A stretch of DNA of 64,000 nt from Paenibacillus tianmuensis (GTDB taxonomy: Bacteria; Bacillota; Bacilli; Paenibacillales; NBRC-103111). A program made the position numbers and the translations under genes. Positions within the stretch are counted from its first letter, which is position 1. Every line of letters starts with the position of its first letter. The stretch is from assembly GCF_900100345.1 (NCBI RefSeq), contig NZ_FMTT01000015.1:1-64000 (forward strand), written 5' to 3'. Shown piece by piece: positions 53,001-59,989 of this stretch. The notes under the pieces are model-generated. The model was given only the letters and a program-made list of their open reading frames with translations, was not told the origin of the DNA and ran no database searches.

Positions 53001-54323
53001 AATCCAACGCTTATTCTGGATAACAAGCGACCGTCGATTGCTTGGGTTCAATCAGACGGCCAGAAGAACTATTACGCGAAAATGTACATCGAAATTTTGA
53101 ACGAGACCGGCGGCATGGTCTATAACACCGGATGGAATGCGTATCAGAACACCACGGCAACAACAAACAGCTTCCAAGTACCGACAGACCTGCCGACAGG
53201 CGTTCCTTTACAGGCGCGGATGAAGGTCACCGACGACGATCCGAACCTATGGTCCGCATGGAGCAACACTGTATGGTTCTACATCAACATGACGCCGACC
53301 GTGACGATGAACGTTCCTTCCGGAACGCAAGCGAATCCGACGCCGATGAGCCCGACGCCGACCGTTTCGTTCACGCAAAGTGACCCTGACCCGAATACGA
53401 CGTTCACAAAATATCAGGTCCAATTCATCAATGAAGCGGGAAATACCGTGCTCTATGATACGGGAGAACAAGGGCAGCACCTTCAAGGGCAAGTGTCCGT
53501 ACAAAGCGTCTCCGTTCCTAAGGACCGTCCACTTCCTGCAGGAGCCAAAGTTCAGGTTCGGGCGCGTGCTTTTGACGGTTTCGTATGGTCGACATGGTCT
53601 GCTCCAACTTGGCTGCTGACCAACCGCCCTCCGACGGGAAATATTACGTTTGTCACGCCGATTTACGAGCATGACACGCCCGTATTCACCGTATCTGTCT
53701 CCGATCCGGATGGCGATGCGATCGACGTCATGGTGGAAAGCAGCTTGAACGGTGGCGCGTTCGGAATCATTCAGCAATGGAGCGGCGTTCCGTCCGGCCA
53801 AAGCAAGGCGTTCACCTACGGGCCGCTGCCTCAAGGAAATTACACCTTGCGGCTATCCCTCAGCGACGGCAAGGGCGGAACGTTTAACCAGACCTATTCG
53901 TTCGTCGTACTGCCTTTGTCGATTAAGGGCTATGTCACGCATACGCCGGAGTGGGAAAGCTACCGGCTGCTGTGGAACGAGAAGCACCCGGGTGCGCCTC
54001 GGGAAGCCGACGTCTTTTGGGCCGGGGAAGCGTTCGAGCTATCGGCGACGGTGACCGATACCGGCACCAGCGCAACCAAGCCGCAGTCGGTCGACGCGAC
54101 GCTCTTGGATACCGGAGAACAGGTCGAGCTTGACTCTTCCGACCGCATTCGATTCAGCGGGCAACTGGTCAATCCGGATCATGCCCAATCGCTGCGCAGC
54201 GGCCAAACCTACACGTTCCGTTTCCGCGTGTATTGGAGCAACGGATTGGTTCAGACCGACGATGTGCCGGTCAAAATTCAAGGCAGCATGTATGATGTGA
54301 TCGTCAATCAGATCCGGCATTGA
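47097..54323 (+). CDS. giant multi-domain surface protein, 2408 residues
   Basis: An N-terminal hydrophobic signal (IIVAAVIFILGFSVFAFL, cleavage likely near MAA, about 35) directs export. Visible parts in order: a unique N-terminal region (about 36-300); a CARDB-like domain (about 305-425, DLIPVDLKSNGPVKIGEPTT); PKD-like domains (about 530-650, DPDNDPIQWKWDFD, and 760-870); a long repeat-poor region with propeller-like blocks (about 870-1460). A concanavalin/LamG-like domain (about 1490-1620) is followed by another PKD-like segment (about 1700-1840). Three fibronectin-III-like repeats of about 105 residues come next (about 1846-2178, each with a WS.W-type strand), then a PKD/cadherin-like domain (about 2180-2271) and a C-terminal domain with VFWAGEAFELSATV. 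There is no sortase motif or SLH domain of its own. GGGAGG lies 6 bases before the ATG. An adhesin or matrix/carbohydrate-binding role is inferred. Confidence 0.88.
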   Translation: MGNKNKWKKIIVAAVIFILGFSVFAFLRPDFIMAATNFKTFESTSTLTNYSVPLNSGTQIIDRVDVYMRDASGAERKIDARRYEVSNERIVFKNLTDGVPVKLYGYKYTNPGHIIWRDPSGRYWDTQGERTKHYQFPGHCSGSVDQVPSPCPGLFPSDAMIYPSSNYVPFNEPDLRKWDGSAVTTAYKIETPTKFFFDEDRKGESIDPSRIDPKSITIIDAIAAVPDNGLKVEDFGRKVDGYGYLKVSKPLTSSYNKEVTDYLLWPDVEDPEYIKPHQQGRNYVMDADTYWTATTYKFEGRVEVFYKAPTFPDLIPVDLKSNGPVKIGEPTTFTYTFRNVGEPIKNKTFAILIQNRSNGKTIHKASFTNAEQNVDITGTFQYTVMDPGKLLTGFYVDSDNTIDEGTTGGEDNNYKPFDFPVDIGIDGDFRIRPGPTIKIRDNFELEPVDFKIPKGCTYFGHQYRFNYNGQTWSTNRVKGQSQNSAFPYPNGRPFYFGEGSNYISLKIQTSCGETDWIKEKPLTVLPDPNNKPPYFQAGWFYDQDRNGIYPPEYFLVGDMVNVRVIHNQYTDPKSPSDPDNDPIQWKWDFDSGIHPWVQKIAKQLHEDWGKTLDAEGYYHIKADTPGTFSVKVTADDGRGGTRTENAYLTVMEPNPIAVCTAPKEIKENRPVPPGAIHADKSWSPARKSIDHSKDLWFNKLNKYYNGTLQDVTATVTLAKVVDYSGLESTSPSTCDITVHPDLPPIGKIVVPPLGIRNQQVTIRNQSYSPDGDQIVSVKWRLKYDAANNGFQDDPWLDVLGTDGRVVSFDNNTLVFKADMIGKYLFDVQVTEDYGKSAMASDTQPEAPRTLDIVNNAPHVSFAIEGQNDQPGMNPPIMFNANSIVNSWALFDTNTNNRLNNYVYQWAAQGNAVLRAGLGREMERQESIIKRDNPMQGPTSVFGTFLWPDLGFGANFISSYKGTVYKWMNGSSSLTSTPILVPSNLWDPDTRTYITGYAPAKFNSLVRTNKTYLYFDEGSKLYALNKKKLPQYSRKWNNASNNLTHVWDRDPYDFTLTPDTYSVPVPFRDSKNGPTYTKEVYLPSEYQGSQKYEVAGGIIYRVSNYMMYDYFTKCEGQTTCGVGKRNNSFVIEAYDAYTGKLISSNKDNPLKTGWEELGISVDEKEYAAGRKTFSLLTKGESLVIVYQRDPNRPREIGFIEMNPQLQEVRRGGQSFPDSTIKYQRKYYNTMEGRAVPEQYVEDYQCRYSDLNGLWKGPDGEFYTYIKRSCDRDDGYIKIDRRYNEDAPIGVYLLRINNDLSMGWTARLAGMDWWYPSSMMMGGDMQYNNFTALVVNPYNRTLLTRSHTNKDLMNGNGEHHEYGQYVNMDTGAVSEGPYPSNHPYTVGVTPGGGFDGMGGCSWSTDGKCSSFNVHVNELLLESPGEQERGDNYLSGFYVGDGLFLGMYNTVKRQSGNGYYFTQTDMYMYLESGPLDQDPELRKGFVLGQFVSPDRYRDTDITFRMKMTSPNEDTSLSGFSFRMLDPTNRYSLETDGSTLYLSRYVGGSRTVLRSQAWPFDNTDNLFKISLSGDTIQVFMNGVPVFEVQDTTFTDGKMGPFTDKSFVTFTGISVKQNQDSRDWMSDYAIWENGSASANVRYKNILFEDPENDPMAGNFRWGVTHTPKFLNNQGLSALNGKTFDSPQQTFDAVGVYLLTLRAQDDPNRNYLWASMVFDQYRKWSNTFQKKLTVHRRPIAQFTLTENGDGTVAWNDTSFDPDRFDPNRAAGDPARCSPPDVTGYDYCSMRGIVSREYGYVDPDGTFIGEKLTRPKKAGTYTVYLQVIDEYGARSYPANASIQLKGNVPEIPKPTIQLTYPTGTRDNPTLEHGTRPTIHWRQEDPAGHTFTGYEVQIMDSRGSLVISSGEANQNAPPHSTASWQVTTDLIRGELYQVRVRAQNPYYWTEWSNIGWMVINSAPKVIITNPSGPDAYNPTLILDNKRPSIAWVQSDGQKNYYAKMYIEILNETGGMVYNTGWNAYQNTTATTNSFQVPTDLPTGVPLQARMKVTDDDPNLWSAWSNTVWFYINMTPTVTMNVPSGTQANPTPMSPTPTVSFTQSDPDPNTTFTKYQVQFINEAGNTVLYDTGEQGQHLQGQVSVQSVSVPKDRPLPAGAKVQVRARAFDGFVWSTWSAPTWLLTNRPPTGNITFVTPIYEHDTPVFTVSVSDPDGDAIDVMVESSLNGGAFGIIQQWSGVPSGQSKAFTYGPLPQGNYTLRLSLSDGKGGTFNQTYSFVVLPLSIKGYVTHTPEWESYRLLWNEKHPGAPREADVFWAGEAFELSATVTDTGTSATKPQSVDATLLDTGEQVELDSSDRIRFSGQLVNPDHAQSLRSGQTYTFRFRVYWSNGLVQTDDVPVKIQGSMYDVIVNQIRH

Positions 54324-54462
54324 TAGCGCGAAAAATTCGTCCGCTTGTCTCTGAAACTAAGCGTCAGCGCGAGAATAGTCGCACATTTTCCCGCCCGGTT
54401 TGACGATATGAATCTAAACATTTACAATTTAAGGTAGGCATGTCAACCAGTCTACTGGAGGC

Positions 54463-54484
54463 CCCCGACAGGGGGTCTTTCCTA
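54463..54484 (+). terminator. hairpin after the giant surface protein gene
   Basis: GGCCCCC-gaca-GGGGGTC followed by TTTCC; short T-run. It sits in the 197-base gap before the nitroreductase gene. Confidence 0.5.
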
Positions 54485-54520
54485 TTCGCATTCCATTCCA
54501 TTCGGAGGTGTAACCATTTC

Positions 54521-55255
54521 ATGAACGCCGTAATTGATCTGCTCCAAAGCCACCGCTCCATCCGCAAATTCAAGGACGTTCCGCTGCAGCCGGAGCACAT
54601 CAACGCCATCGTCGCTTCCGCTCAAATGGCCTCGACTTCAAGCAGCGTCCAAGCCTACAGCATCATAGCCGTGACCGACCCGGAGAAAAAGCAGGAGCTG
54701 GCCCGGCTCGCCGGGAAACAGGCCTATGTCGAGCATTCCGGTCTGTTCCTGGTATTTTGTGCAGATTTGTACCGGCTCCACGAAGCGACTGAGCTGAACG
54801 GTGAAACGTTCCATCAAAATACGGAAAGCTTCATCGTCGCCACCGTCGATGCGACGCTTGCCGCGCAAAATGCCGCCGTGGCCGCCGAATCGCTCGGATT
54901 CGGCATCGTGTACATTGGCGGAATCCGCAACGCGCCAGAGGACGTCAGCCGGCTGCTCCAACTGCCCGAGCTCGTCTATCCGGTGTTCGGCATGTGTATC
55001 GGTGTGCCTGATCAAGAGCCCTCGTCCCGGCCGCGGCTGCCGCAGCAGGCCGTCCTGCACTATAACAGCTATCAAGTAGACGATGTACGGCAGCAGATCG
55101 AAACGTACGACGAGACAATGCAGGAGTATTACCGGGAGAGAACCGGAGGCAAAACGGTGACCGCGTGGTCCAGAGGGATGGCGGACAAATTCCGGCAGCC
55201 GGTACGTGCACATATGCGCAGCTTCTTGGAAGCCCGGGGCTTTAAGCTGGAATAG
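54521..55255 (+). CDS. oxygen-insensitive NADPH nitroreductase (NfsA/NfrA family)
   Basis: 244 residues, flavin (FMN) nitroreductase. It opens VIDLLQSHRSIRKFKDVPL, where the SHRSIRKF block binds FMN phosphate. AQMASTSSSVQAYSIIAV, NAAVAAESLGFGIVYIGGIRN and PVFGMCIGVPDQEPSSRPRLP are all family-typical. The C-terminal basic region with W-S-R-G-M is the cofactor-arm. B. subtilis NfrA1 is the closest remembered relative; it reduces nitroaromatics, flavins and some disulfides. The start is ATG 54521 with CGGAGGTG upstream. Confidence 0.93.
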   Translation: MNAVIDLLQSHRSIRKFKDVPLQPEHINAIVASAQMASTSSSVQAYSIIAVTDPEKKQELARLAGKQAYVEHSGLFLVFCADLYRLHEATELNGETFHQNTESFIVATVDATLAAQNAAVAAESLGFGIVYIGGIRNAPEDVSRLLQLPELVYPVFGMCIGVPDQEPSSRPRLPQQAVLHYNSYQVDDVRQQIETYDETMQEYYRERTGGKTVTAWSRGMADKFRQPVRAHMRSFLEARGFKLE

Positions 55256-55257
55256 CG

Positions 55258-55389
55258 CTATTGCGGCTTCCGTCGATCCACATATTTGAGCGCTTCACGG
55301 ATACTGAGCGGCGATAGCGCGGTTTCGGAGACGAACCTGCGGACCGCCGCTTCGTCTGTCTTGGAATATTCCCGGAGCGCCCAGCCGAA
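55258..55389 (-). pseudogene. C-terminal remnant of a DNA alkylation repair (AlkD-like) gene
   Basis: On the minus strand the last 44 codons read GWALREYSKTDEAAVRRFVS and then LSPLSIREALKYVDRR before the stop at 55258-55260. GWALREY(S/A)KTD and LSPLS-REALK are the characteristic end of AlkD-like HEAT-repeat DNA glycosylases. Upstream of that point the frame has no homology, and the plus-strand DUF6526-like gene begins. About 190 residues are missing. Confidence 0.72.
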
Positions 55390-55421
55390 TAAAACTAACC
55401 TGACTATGGGAGGAAAATCGT

Positions 55422-55856
55422 TTGGAAACCCAACAGTACGCCAACCATCGTAAATTTGATCCGCTGTTCCATTTCGTGCTTCTTTGGCTGACTTTGATCG
55501 TTCTCGTCGGCGCATTGGTTTATGCCGTCCGTTCCCTGATAGCTGGAGAAGGCGTTTCCGTTGCGCTGCTTCTGCTCGGGCTGAGCGTCATCGCTGCCAT
55601 CTTGGTCATGCTGGTGCGGACGTACGCGCTTAAGGCTCAAGATCGGGCCATCCGGGCGGAAGAGCAGCTTCGGCACTTTATCCTGACCGGAAAGCCTATG
55701 GATTCCCGACTATCGCTGCGGCAAATCGTCGCTTTGCGGTTCGCTGACGATCTGGAATACCCGGAGCTGTGCCGTAAAGCGGCGGAAGAAAACATGCGGC
55801 CGGATGACATCAAGAAAGCGATCCGGACTTGGCGGGCGGATCACTACCGGCTGTAA
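55422..55856 (+). CDS. DUF6526-type membrane protein
   Basis: 144 residues. The start is TTG 55422 with GGGAGG 8 bases upstream. METQQYANHRKFDPLFHFVLL matches the N-terminus of the DUF6526 family as I remember it. Two transmembrane helices follow (about 18-40 and 46-66). A cytoplasmic tail contains LRHFILTGKPMDSRLSLRQI and ends with ALRFADDLEYPELCRKAAEE. Function unknown. The gene lies between two remnants on the opposite strand, and its last 13 bases overlap the sigma-factor remnant. Confidence 0.78.
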   Translation: METQQYANHRKFDPLFHFVLLWLTLIVLVGALVYAVRSLIAGEGVSVALLLLGLSVIAAILVMLVRTYALKAQDRAIRAEEQLRHFILTGKPMDSRLSLRQIVALRFADDLEYPELCRKAAEENMRPDDIKKAIRTWRADHYRL

Positions 55857-56017
55857 CAAGCCGCAGCATCCATAGGACTCGCCCCCATTCCCCGAAGGAG
55901 GCCGTAAACTTTCTGTTTATAGCGATCGACCAAAAAGCAAAATTCTTGCTTGCTCCCTGCCACAATCCGATGAATAAGCTCTCGTTCCGACTCCTGCCGA
56001 ATCTCGCGTTCTTCCAC
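55844..56017 (-). pseudogene. N-terminal remnant of an ECF sigma factor gene
   Basis: On the minus strand GTG 56017 has AGGAGG 8 bases upstream. The 57-codon frame reads ELIHRIVAGSKQEFCFLVDR and YKQKVYGLLRGMGASPMDA, the sigma region 2 opening of ECF sigma factors. Sequence then leaves the family (AACYSR) where D-A-E-D-x-x-Q-E would be expected, and stops. Regions 2.3-4 are missing. The retained start, ribosome site and upstream promoter-like region suggest a recent truncation rather than a chance frame. Confidence 0.72.
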
Positions 56018-56044
56018 CACTCGGTCCTCCTAGCGCTCTATACT

Positions 56045-56124
56045 GTATAGACGACGAACCGGAATCCAATCTCTCACCTTAGGGAGAAAAATACGGAACT
56101 TTTCGTATCCGTACGTCGTCTATG
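56045..56124. promoter_or_regulatory. inverted repeats with ECF-type promoter look, between remnant sigma gene and carboxypeptidase
   Basis: TATAGACGACG (56045-56055) is matched by CGTCGTCTATG (56114-56124) in opposite orientation. Rightwards, GGAAC then 17 bases then CGTCTAT reads like an ECF promoter (AAC...CGTC) leading to the carboxypeptidase gene. Leftwards, CGTCGTCTATA precedes the sigma-factor remnant. An ACGGA/TCCGT pair lies inside. Confidence 0.45.
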
Positions 56125-56178
56125 TAATAAGACCGCTATAACGCGTGTGCATTTAAGTACAGAAAGGATTTGGCTCTA

Positions 56179-57078
56179 TTGAACTCTCGTCGAACGACCG
56201 CCGCAGCACTGCTGCTGGCCGCCATCATGCTCGTATCCGCCGCATGCGGAGACGGCGGCGGCAAAACGCAGGCCGACACCGCAGCCGGAACCTCGGCGGC
56301 TCCCGCCTCATCGAATACCGGCTCGACTGGCACTAGCGCAGATGCATCCAAGTCAAAACCGTCCGAGATACCTGCTGCTTCGACGAACGGACAGGTTCAA
56401 GCTTCTGATACCCCGGGGGTAAAGCAGACGGCTCAAACGGATACCAAATCCGGTAAGAAAACAGGTGATGTTCAGGTTGTCGCAAGCCCGGCGGACATTG
56501 CGGTTCTCGTCAACAAAACATACAAGCTGCCGGACAATTACAAGCCGCAGGACTTGGTTGACCCGAATGTTCCTTTTACGTTCAAAGAAAAGCTTGAAAA
56601 GCGCAAAATACGCAAGGAAGCGGCCGCGGCGCTCGAAAAGCTGTTTCAAGCGGCCAAAAAGGACAACCTTCCGCTGGCCGGCGTCTCCGCTTACCGCTCC
56701 CATGAAACGCAGAAAACGGTGTATAACCGTTACGTGCAAAAAGACGGCGAAGCCGCGGCGAACAAATACAGCGCCAAACCGGGACACAGCGAGCATGAGA
56801 CAGGGCTGGCCATCGACGTGGCCGGCAGCTCGGGCAAATGCGCGGCGCAGGATTGCTTCGGCGCGACCAAGGAAGCCAAGTGGCTTGCCGAGCATGCGGC
56901 TGACTACGGGTTCATCATCCGGTATCCGGAAGGTAAAGAAAACATTACCGGTTACCAATACGAGCCTTGGCACCTCCGCTATGTCGGCGTAGACACCGCC
57001 AAAACGATCGCCAAGCAAGGCGTGACGCTGGAAGAATACGTTAAGAACGCCGTGCCTGTTACGAAGCCAAAATCATGA
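56179..57078 (+). CDS. D-alanyl-D-alanine carboxypeptidase lipoprotein (M15B, VanY/LdcB-like)
   Basis: 299 residues. The start is TTG 56179 with AAAGGA 10 bases upstream. Lipoprotein signal with lipobox VSAAC (about 20-24) is followed by a low-complexity Ser/Thr/Ala/Lys linker to about 95. The LAS-metallopeptidase domain carries SAYRSHETQKTVYNRY, the zinc motif GHSEHETGLAIDVA (His and Asp) and the second His in YEPWHLRYVG. It would trim D-Ala from peptidoglycan stem peptides outside the membrane. The upstream ECF-like element suggests envelope-stress control. Confidence 0.92.
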   Translation: MNSRRTTAAALLLAAIMLVSAACGDGGGKTQADTAAGTSAAPASSNTGSTGTSADASKSKPSEIPAASTNGQVQASDTPGVKQTAQTDTKSGKKTGDVQVVASPADIAVLVNKTYKLPDNYKPQDLVDPNVPFTFKEKLEKRKIRKEAAAALEKLFQAAKKDNLPLAGVSAYRSHETQKTVYNRYVQKDGEAAANKYSAKPGHSEHETGLAIDVAGSSGKCAAQDCFGATKEAKWLAEHAADYGFIIRYPEGKENITGYQYEPWHLRYVGVDTAKTIAKQGVTLEEYVKNAVPVTKPKS

Positions 57079-57100
57079 CCCGCTTCATAAAAAAACGACA

Positions 57101-57153
57101 AACGCCTGATTCTTTTTCCGCGAAGGATGAAGAATCAGGCGTTTTGTTTTTTT
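57101..57153. terminator. bidirectional terminator
   Basis: AACGCCTGATTCTT pairs with AAGAATCAGGCGTT, followed by a T-rich run; A-runs on the other side serve the convergent gene. Confidence 0.85.
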
Positions 57154-57169
57154 CTCTTTGAGTCCTGTA

Positions 57170-58741
57170 CTACGGTTTATATATTTCGATGGAGTACACG
57201 CTTTCCTCTCCCTCGGTTTTCACCTTTGCGCCCAATTGCTCGGCCACGAAGCGGACCGGAACGTAGAGCGCGCCGTGTTTCATCGCGGCAGGTTCGCCCA
57301 TGCTTTTGTCTGTGCCGTTCACCCGGGCCGTCGCGCTGCCCGCTTTCAATACGATCTCCGTCTGGGAGCTGGCGATAGTCATCGTTTTCGTCCCGGCATC
57401 CCATACCACCTTATAGCCTAGCCCTTCCCCGAGTTCTCTCCCTTGCACATAAGCGGTATTATTGGACGAGATATAAGCGGTGTAATCGTAGGCCAGATAA
57501 GCCTCTGTCCCCCCTGCCTCTGCCCCTGATGCGCCGTCCAGATCGGATTCGGGCCAAATGTAGAAGTACAAATATTTCTCCGTGATCCGAAGCTGTTCCT
57601 TGAGCAGCTTATAGAACGCGGAATCCGGCTGCACAGCCTGTCTCAAGTTGTCCTCGTTCGATAAATCCTCGTACGGGATCGCATCCTTTGTGGAGATGAT
57701 GTCCGGCTTCACATCTCCATTGATGTTCCAGCGGTCCATCCGAACGGTAAACTTGCCGCCGCGGATTTCGTCTTCCATACCTGCGGGACTTTGCACGGCG
57801 ATCTCGGCGTTCCATCGGCGGATATGCTTGCTCTCGTCGACGAAGGCATCCATCTTGAGCTTCGTTTGGCTCAACATCTCCTGCTCCCAAGCTCTGCCCG
57901 CTTCGGAGGTCAAATAAAGCGCAATCGCTTTCGCCCCCGTATAGACCGATTCCGTACCGAGCTGCCGGTCTTGGAACAGCTCCTCGGCGAAGCCCAGTTC
58001 TTTTAGCTCCGGATGGAACTTATCGTAGATGACGACAGCCAGCTCACGCAAGCCTTGGTTGTCCAAAGCCACGTTTTTAAACATGGACCGGAATAACGAG
58101 GCAAACTCCTTTTCCGATACATCAAACCGGAGCTCATGTCCGCTTACCGTCTGCCCCTGAATCGTTTCCGTCTTCTTATCAACAGCAAAGGAGGTGGCGT
58201 TTGGAAGATTTTTGGAAAGCAAGCCTATTGCTTTCTTGGTCACCTCTTGTTGATCTGCCCAGTGCAGTTCCTTCATAAGCCTTTTCAGCCTATAGAACCA
58301 ATAGTCATCGTACATCGTCAGCTCGTGAGACAGACCGGTCAGCTCGTTCGTACGCCAATCGGCAATAACAATCGGCTTGTTCGCGCCTTCCACGTTGAGC
58401 ACCGCGCCGTTCTTATCCAAGGAAACGGCAAACGGAAGGTTCAGCTTGGCAGCAGAGAGCGAGCCTTTGGCCGACATCGTCTGCTCTTTTCGGTTCACCT
58501 TCAAGCTGGACACGTTTAATTGAAATCCGTTCCACAAGGCCAATCCTTCCTTGTCGAATTCGGACAAGGCATTCGTGTCTCCCACATCGTATTGAAGCCC
58601 CATCGACAGCGAAGCCTCGTAGGTATCCGTCTTCCATTCGTTTTCAATGGCCTGATTCATATCCAAACCGCCAAGCGGCTGGCAGCCGGCCGTAAAAACA
58701 AGTGCTGCGCTCATGACCCATGCGCCGATTTTTTTAAACAA
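57170..58741 (-). CDS. lipoprotein with copper-amine-oxidase-N (stalk) domain
   Basis: 523 residues. The start is TTG 58741 with GAAGGAG 9 bases upstream. Signal peptide with lipobox FTAGC (about 16-20). The first 400 residues have no family I can name; they show alternating charged and aromatic strands (LSMGLQYDVGDTNALSEFDK) and resemble DUF-type Paenibacillus lipoproteins. The C-terminal part (about 415-520) is a copper amine oxidase N-terminal/stalk domain. It shows AYVQGRELGEGLGYKVVWD and HGALYVPVRFVAEQLGAKV, a module common in cell-surface proteins of Paenibacillus and not by itself enzymatic. Confidence 0.82.
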   Translation of the reverse strand: MFKKIGAWVMSAALVFTAGCQPLGGLDMNQAIENEWKTDTYEASLSMGLQYDVGDTNALSEFDKEGLALWNGFQLNVSSLKVNRKEQTMSAKGSLSAAKLNLPFAVSLDKNGAVLNVEGANKPIVIADWRTNELTGLSHELTMYDDYWFYRLKRLMKELHWADQQEVTKKAIGLLSKNLPNATSFAVDKKTETIQGQTVSGHELRFDVSEKEFASLFRSMFKNVALDNQGLRELAVVIYDKFHPELKELGFAEELFQDRQLGTESVYTGAKAIALYLTSEAGRAWEQEMLSQTKLKMDAFVDESKHIRRWNAEIAVQSPAGMEDEIRGGKFTVRMDRWNINGDVKPDIISTKDAIPYEDLSNEDNLRQAVQPDSAFYKLLKEQLRITEKYLYFYIWPESDLDGASGAEAGGTEAYLAYDYTAYISSNNTAYVQGRELGEGLGYKVVWDAGTKTMTIASSQTEIVLKAGSATARVNGTDKSMGEPAAMKHGALYVPVRFVAEQLGAKVKTEGEESVYSIEIYKP

Positions 58742-58826
58742 CGGGCATCTCTCCTTCAGTAGTCTTACGTACTTGACTAAAGATTCGATGAGATGGAACG
58801 GATTTCCTCCTGCCGTGCCTTTGCAA

Positions 58827-58860
58827 AAGAAAAAAGACGTTCCCGCAAAACGGAAACGTC
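58827..58860 (-). terminator. terminator of the YeiH-family gene
   Basis: GACGTT pairs with AACGTC (with CCG/CGG inside) and on the minus strand runs into TTTTTT; it overlaps the stop codon. Confidence 0.7.
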
Positions 58861-59866
58861 ACATTTGGCCGGTCAGCGTGCCGACCGCATATCCGCTGAC
58901 GGAGACGACCAACCAGACGATTAAGCCGAGAATCATCGGTCTTACCCCGGTTGCGGTCATCTGCCGGAAATCGGCGGATAAGCCGACCGCAGTCAACGCC
59001 ACCACGATCATAACCTGCGCCGCCACATGAATCCACTGCAAAAGCTGCTCCCCGAAAAGTCCGAGCGTGTACAGCAGCGAAGCGGCGAGAAACCATAAAA
59101 TAAACCAAGGAAATACCTGCTTGACCGAAAACGATCCTCCCGCCGTGCCGGCAGCTTCCCGCTTCTTGCTCCAACCGACGACGACCGCCATAATGATCGC
59201 AATCGGCACGATCATCGTGGTGCGCGTCAGCTTAACGATGGTAGCGTAATCCCCGGCGGCGGTGCTGAACGCATACCCTGCGGCGACGACGGAAGAAGTA
59301 TCGTTCACCGCGGTGCCCGCCCATAAACCGAAGCCCGCATCGGATAAGCCGAGCGCGTGCCCAAGCGCCGGAAAAACAAGGACCGCGACGATGTTGAACA
59401 AGAAGATCGTCGAGATCGAATACGCGATCTCTTCTTCCTTCGCTTCGATGACCGGCGAGATGGCCGCGATCGCCGAACCTCCGCAAATGCCGGTGCCCGC
59501 GCCGATTAACGTCGCCATGCGCGACGGAATCCGGAGCAGCCGTCCGAATCCGTAGGCCGCGGCGAACGAAAGCAGCAGCGTGACGATCATGACCGCGAAC
59601 GTCTCCGTGCCGGTCTTCCATACCTCCGACAGACTGAGACGGCAGCCGAGCAAAATAATTGCCCATTGCAGCACTTTTTTGGAGCTAAAACGAATGCCCT
59701 GCCATGTATTTTGCGGCTTGCGCCATAGATTGTTCACCAGGATACCGATCACGATGCCGAAAACCGAGCCGCCGATCAGCGGAAACAGCAGGCCGAGCCC
59801 GTAAGACACAGCCGCAATGACTCCCGTGAGCGCAAGACCCGGGCCGAGCGATTTCAATCCATTCAT
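58859..59866 (-). CDS. YeiH-family putative sulfate exporter
   Basis: 335-residue integral membrane protein of the YeiH/UPF0324 family, about ten helices. Recognisable parts: GPGLALTGVIAAVSYGLGLL, GIVIGILVNNLW, VLQWAIILLGCRLSLSEV, GAGTGICGGSAIAAISPVI (the family glycine signature) and WAGTAVNDTSSVVAAGYAFS. The sulfate-export role is a name carried by the family; direct evidence is thin as far as I know. No LysR-type regulator is next to it, unlike many yeiH loci. Confidence 0.88.
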   Translation of the reverse strand: MNGLKSLGPGLALTGVIAAVSYGLGLLFPLIGGSVFGIVIGILVNNLWRKPQNTWQGIRFSSKKVLQWAIILLGCRLSLSEVWKTGTETFAVMIVTLLLSFAAAYGFGRLLRIPSRMATLIGAGTGICGGSAIAAISPVIEAKEEEIAYSISTIFLFNIVAVLVFPALGHALGLSDAGFGLWAGTAVNDTSSVVAAGYAFSTAAGDYATIVKLTRTTMIVPIAIIMAVVVGWSKKREAAGTAGGSFSVKQVFPWFILWFLAASLLYTLGLFGEQLLQWIHVAAQVMIVVALTAVGLSADFRQMTATGVRPMILGLIVWLVVSVSGYAVGTLTGQM

Positions 59867-59989
59867 AGGTGTTCCCCCCGATTCCCCATGTACTTCCGAC
59901 AGGTGTAATCGTAAGAGATTCGGGGGGAAAACACAAATACGAATCCTTGATGCTATAAATAAGCTTTTATTATGATTGACGGGATGGCT

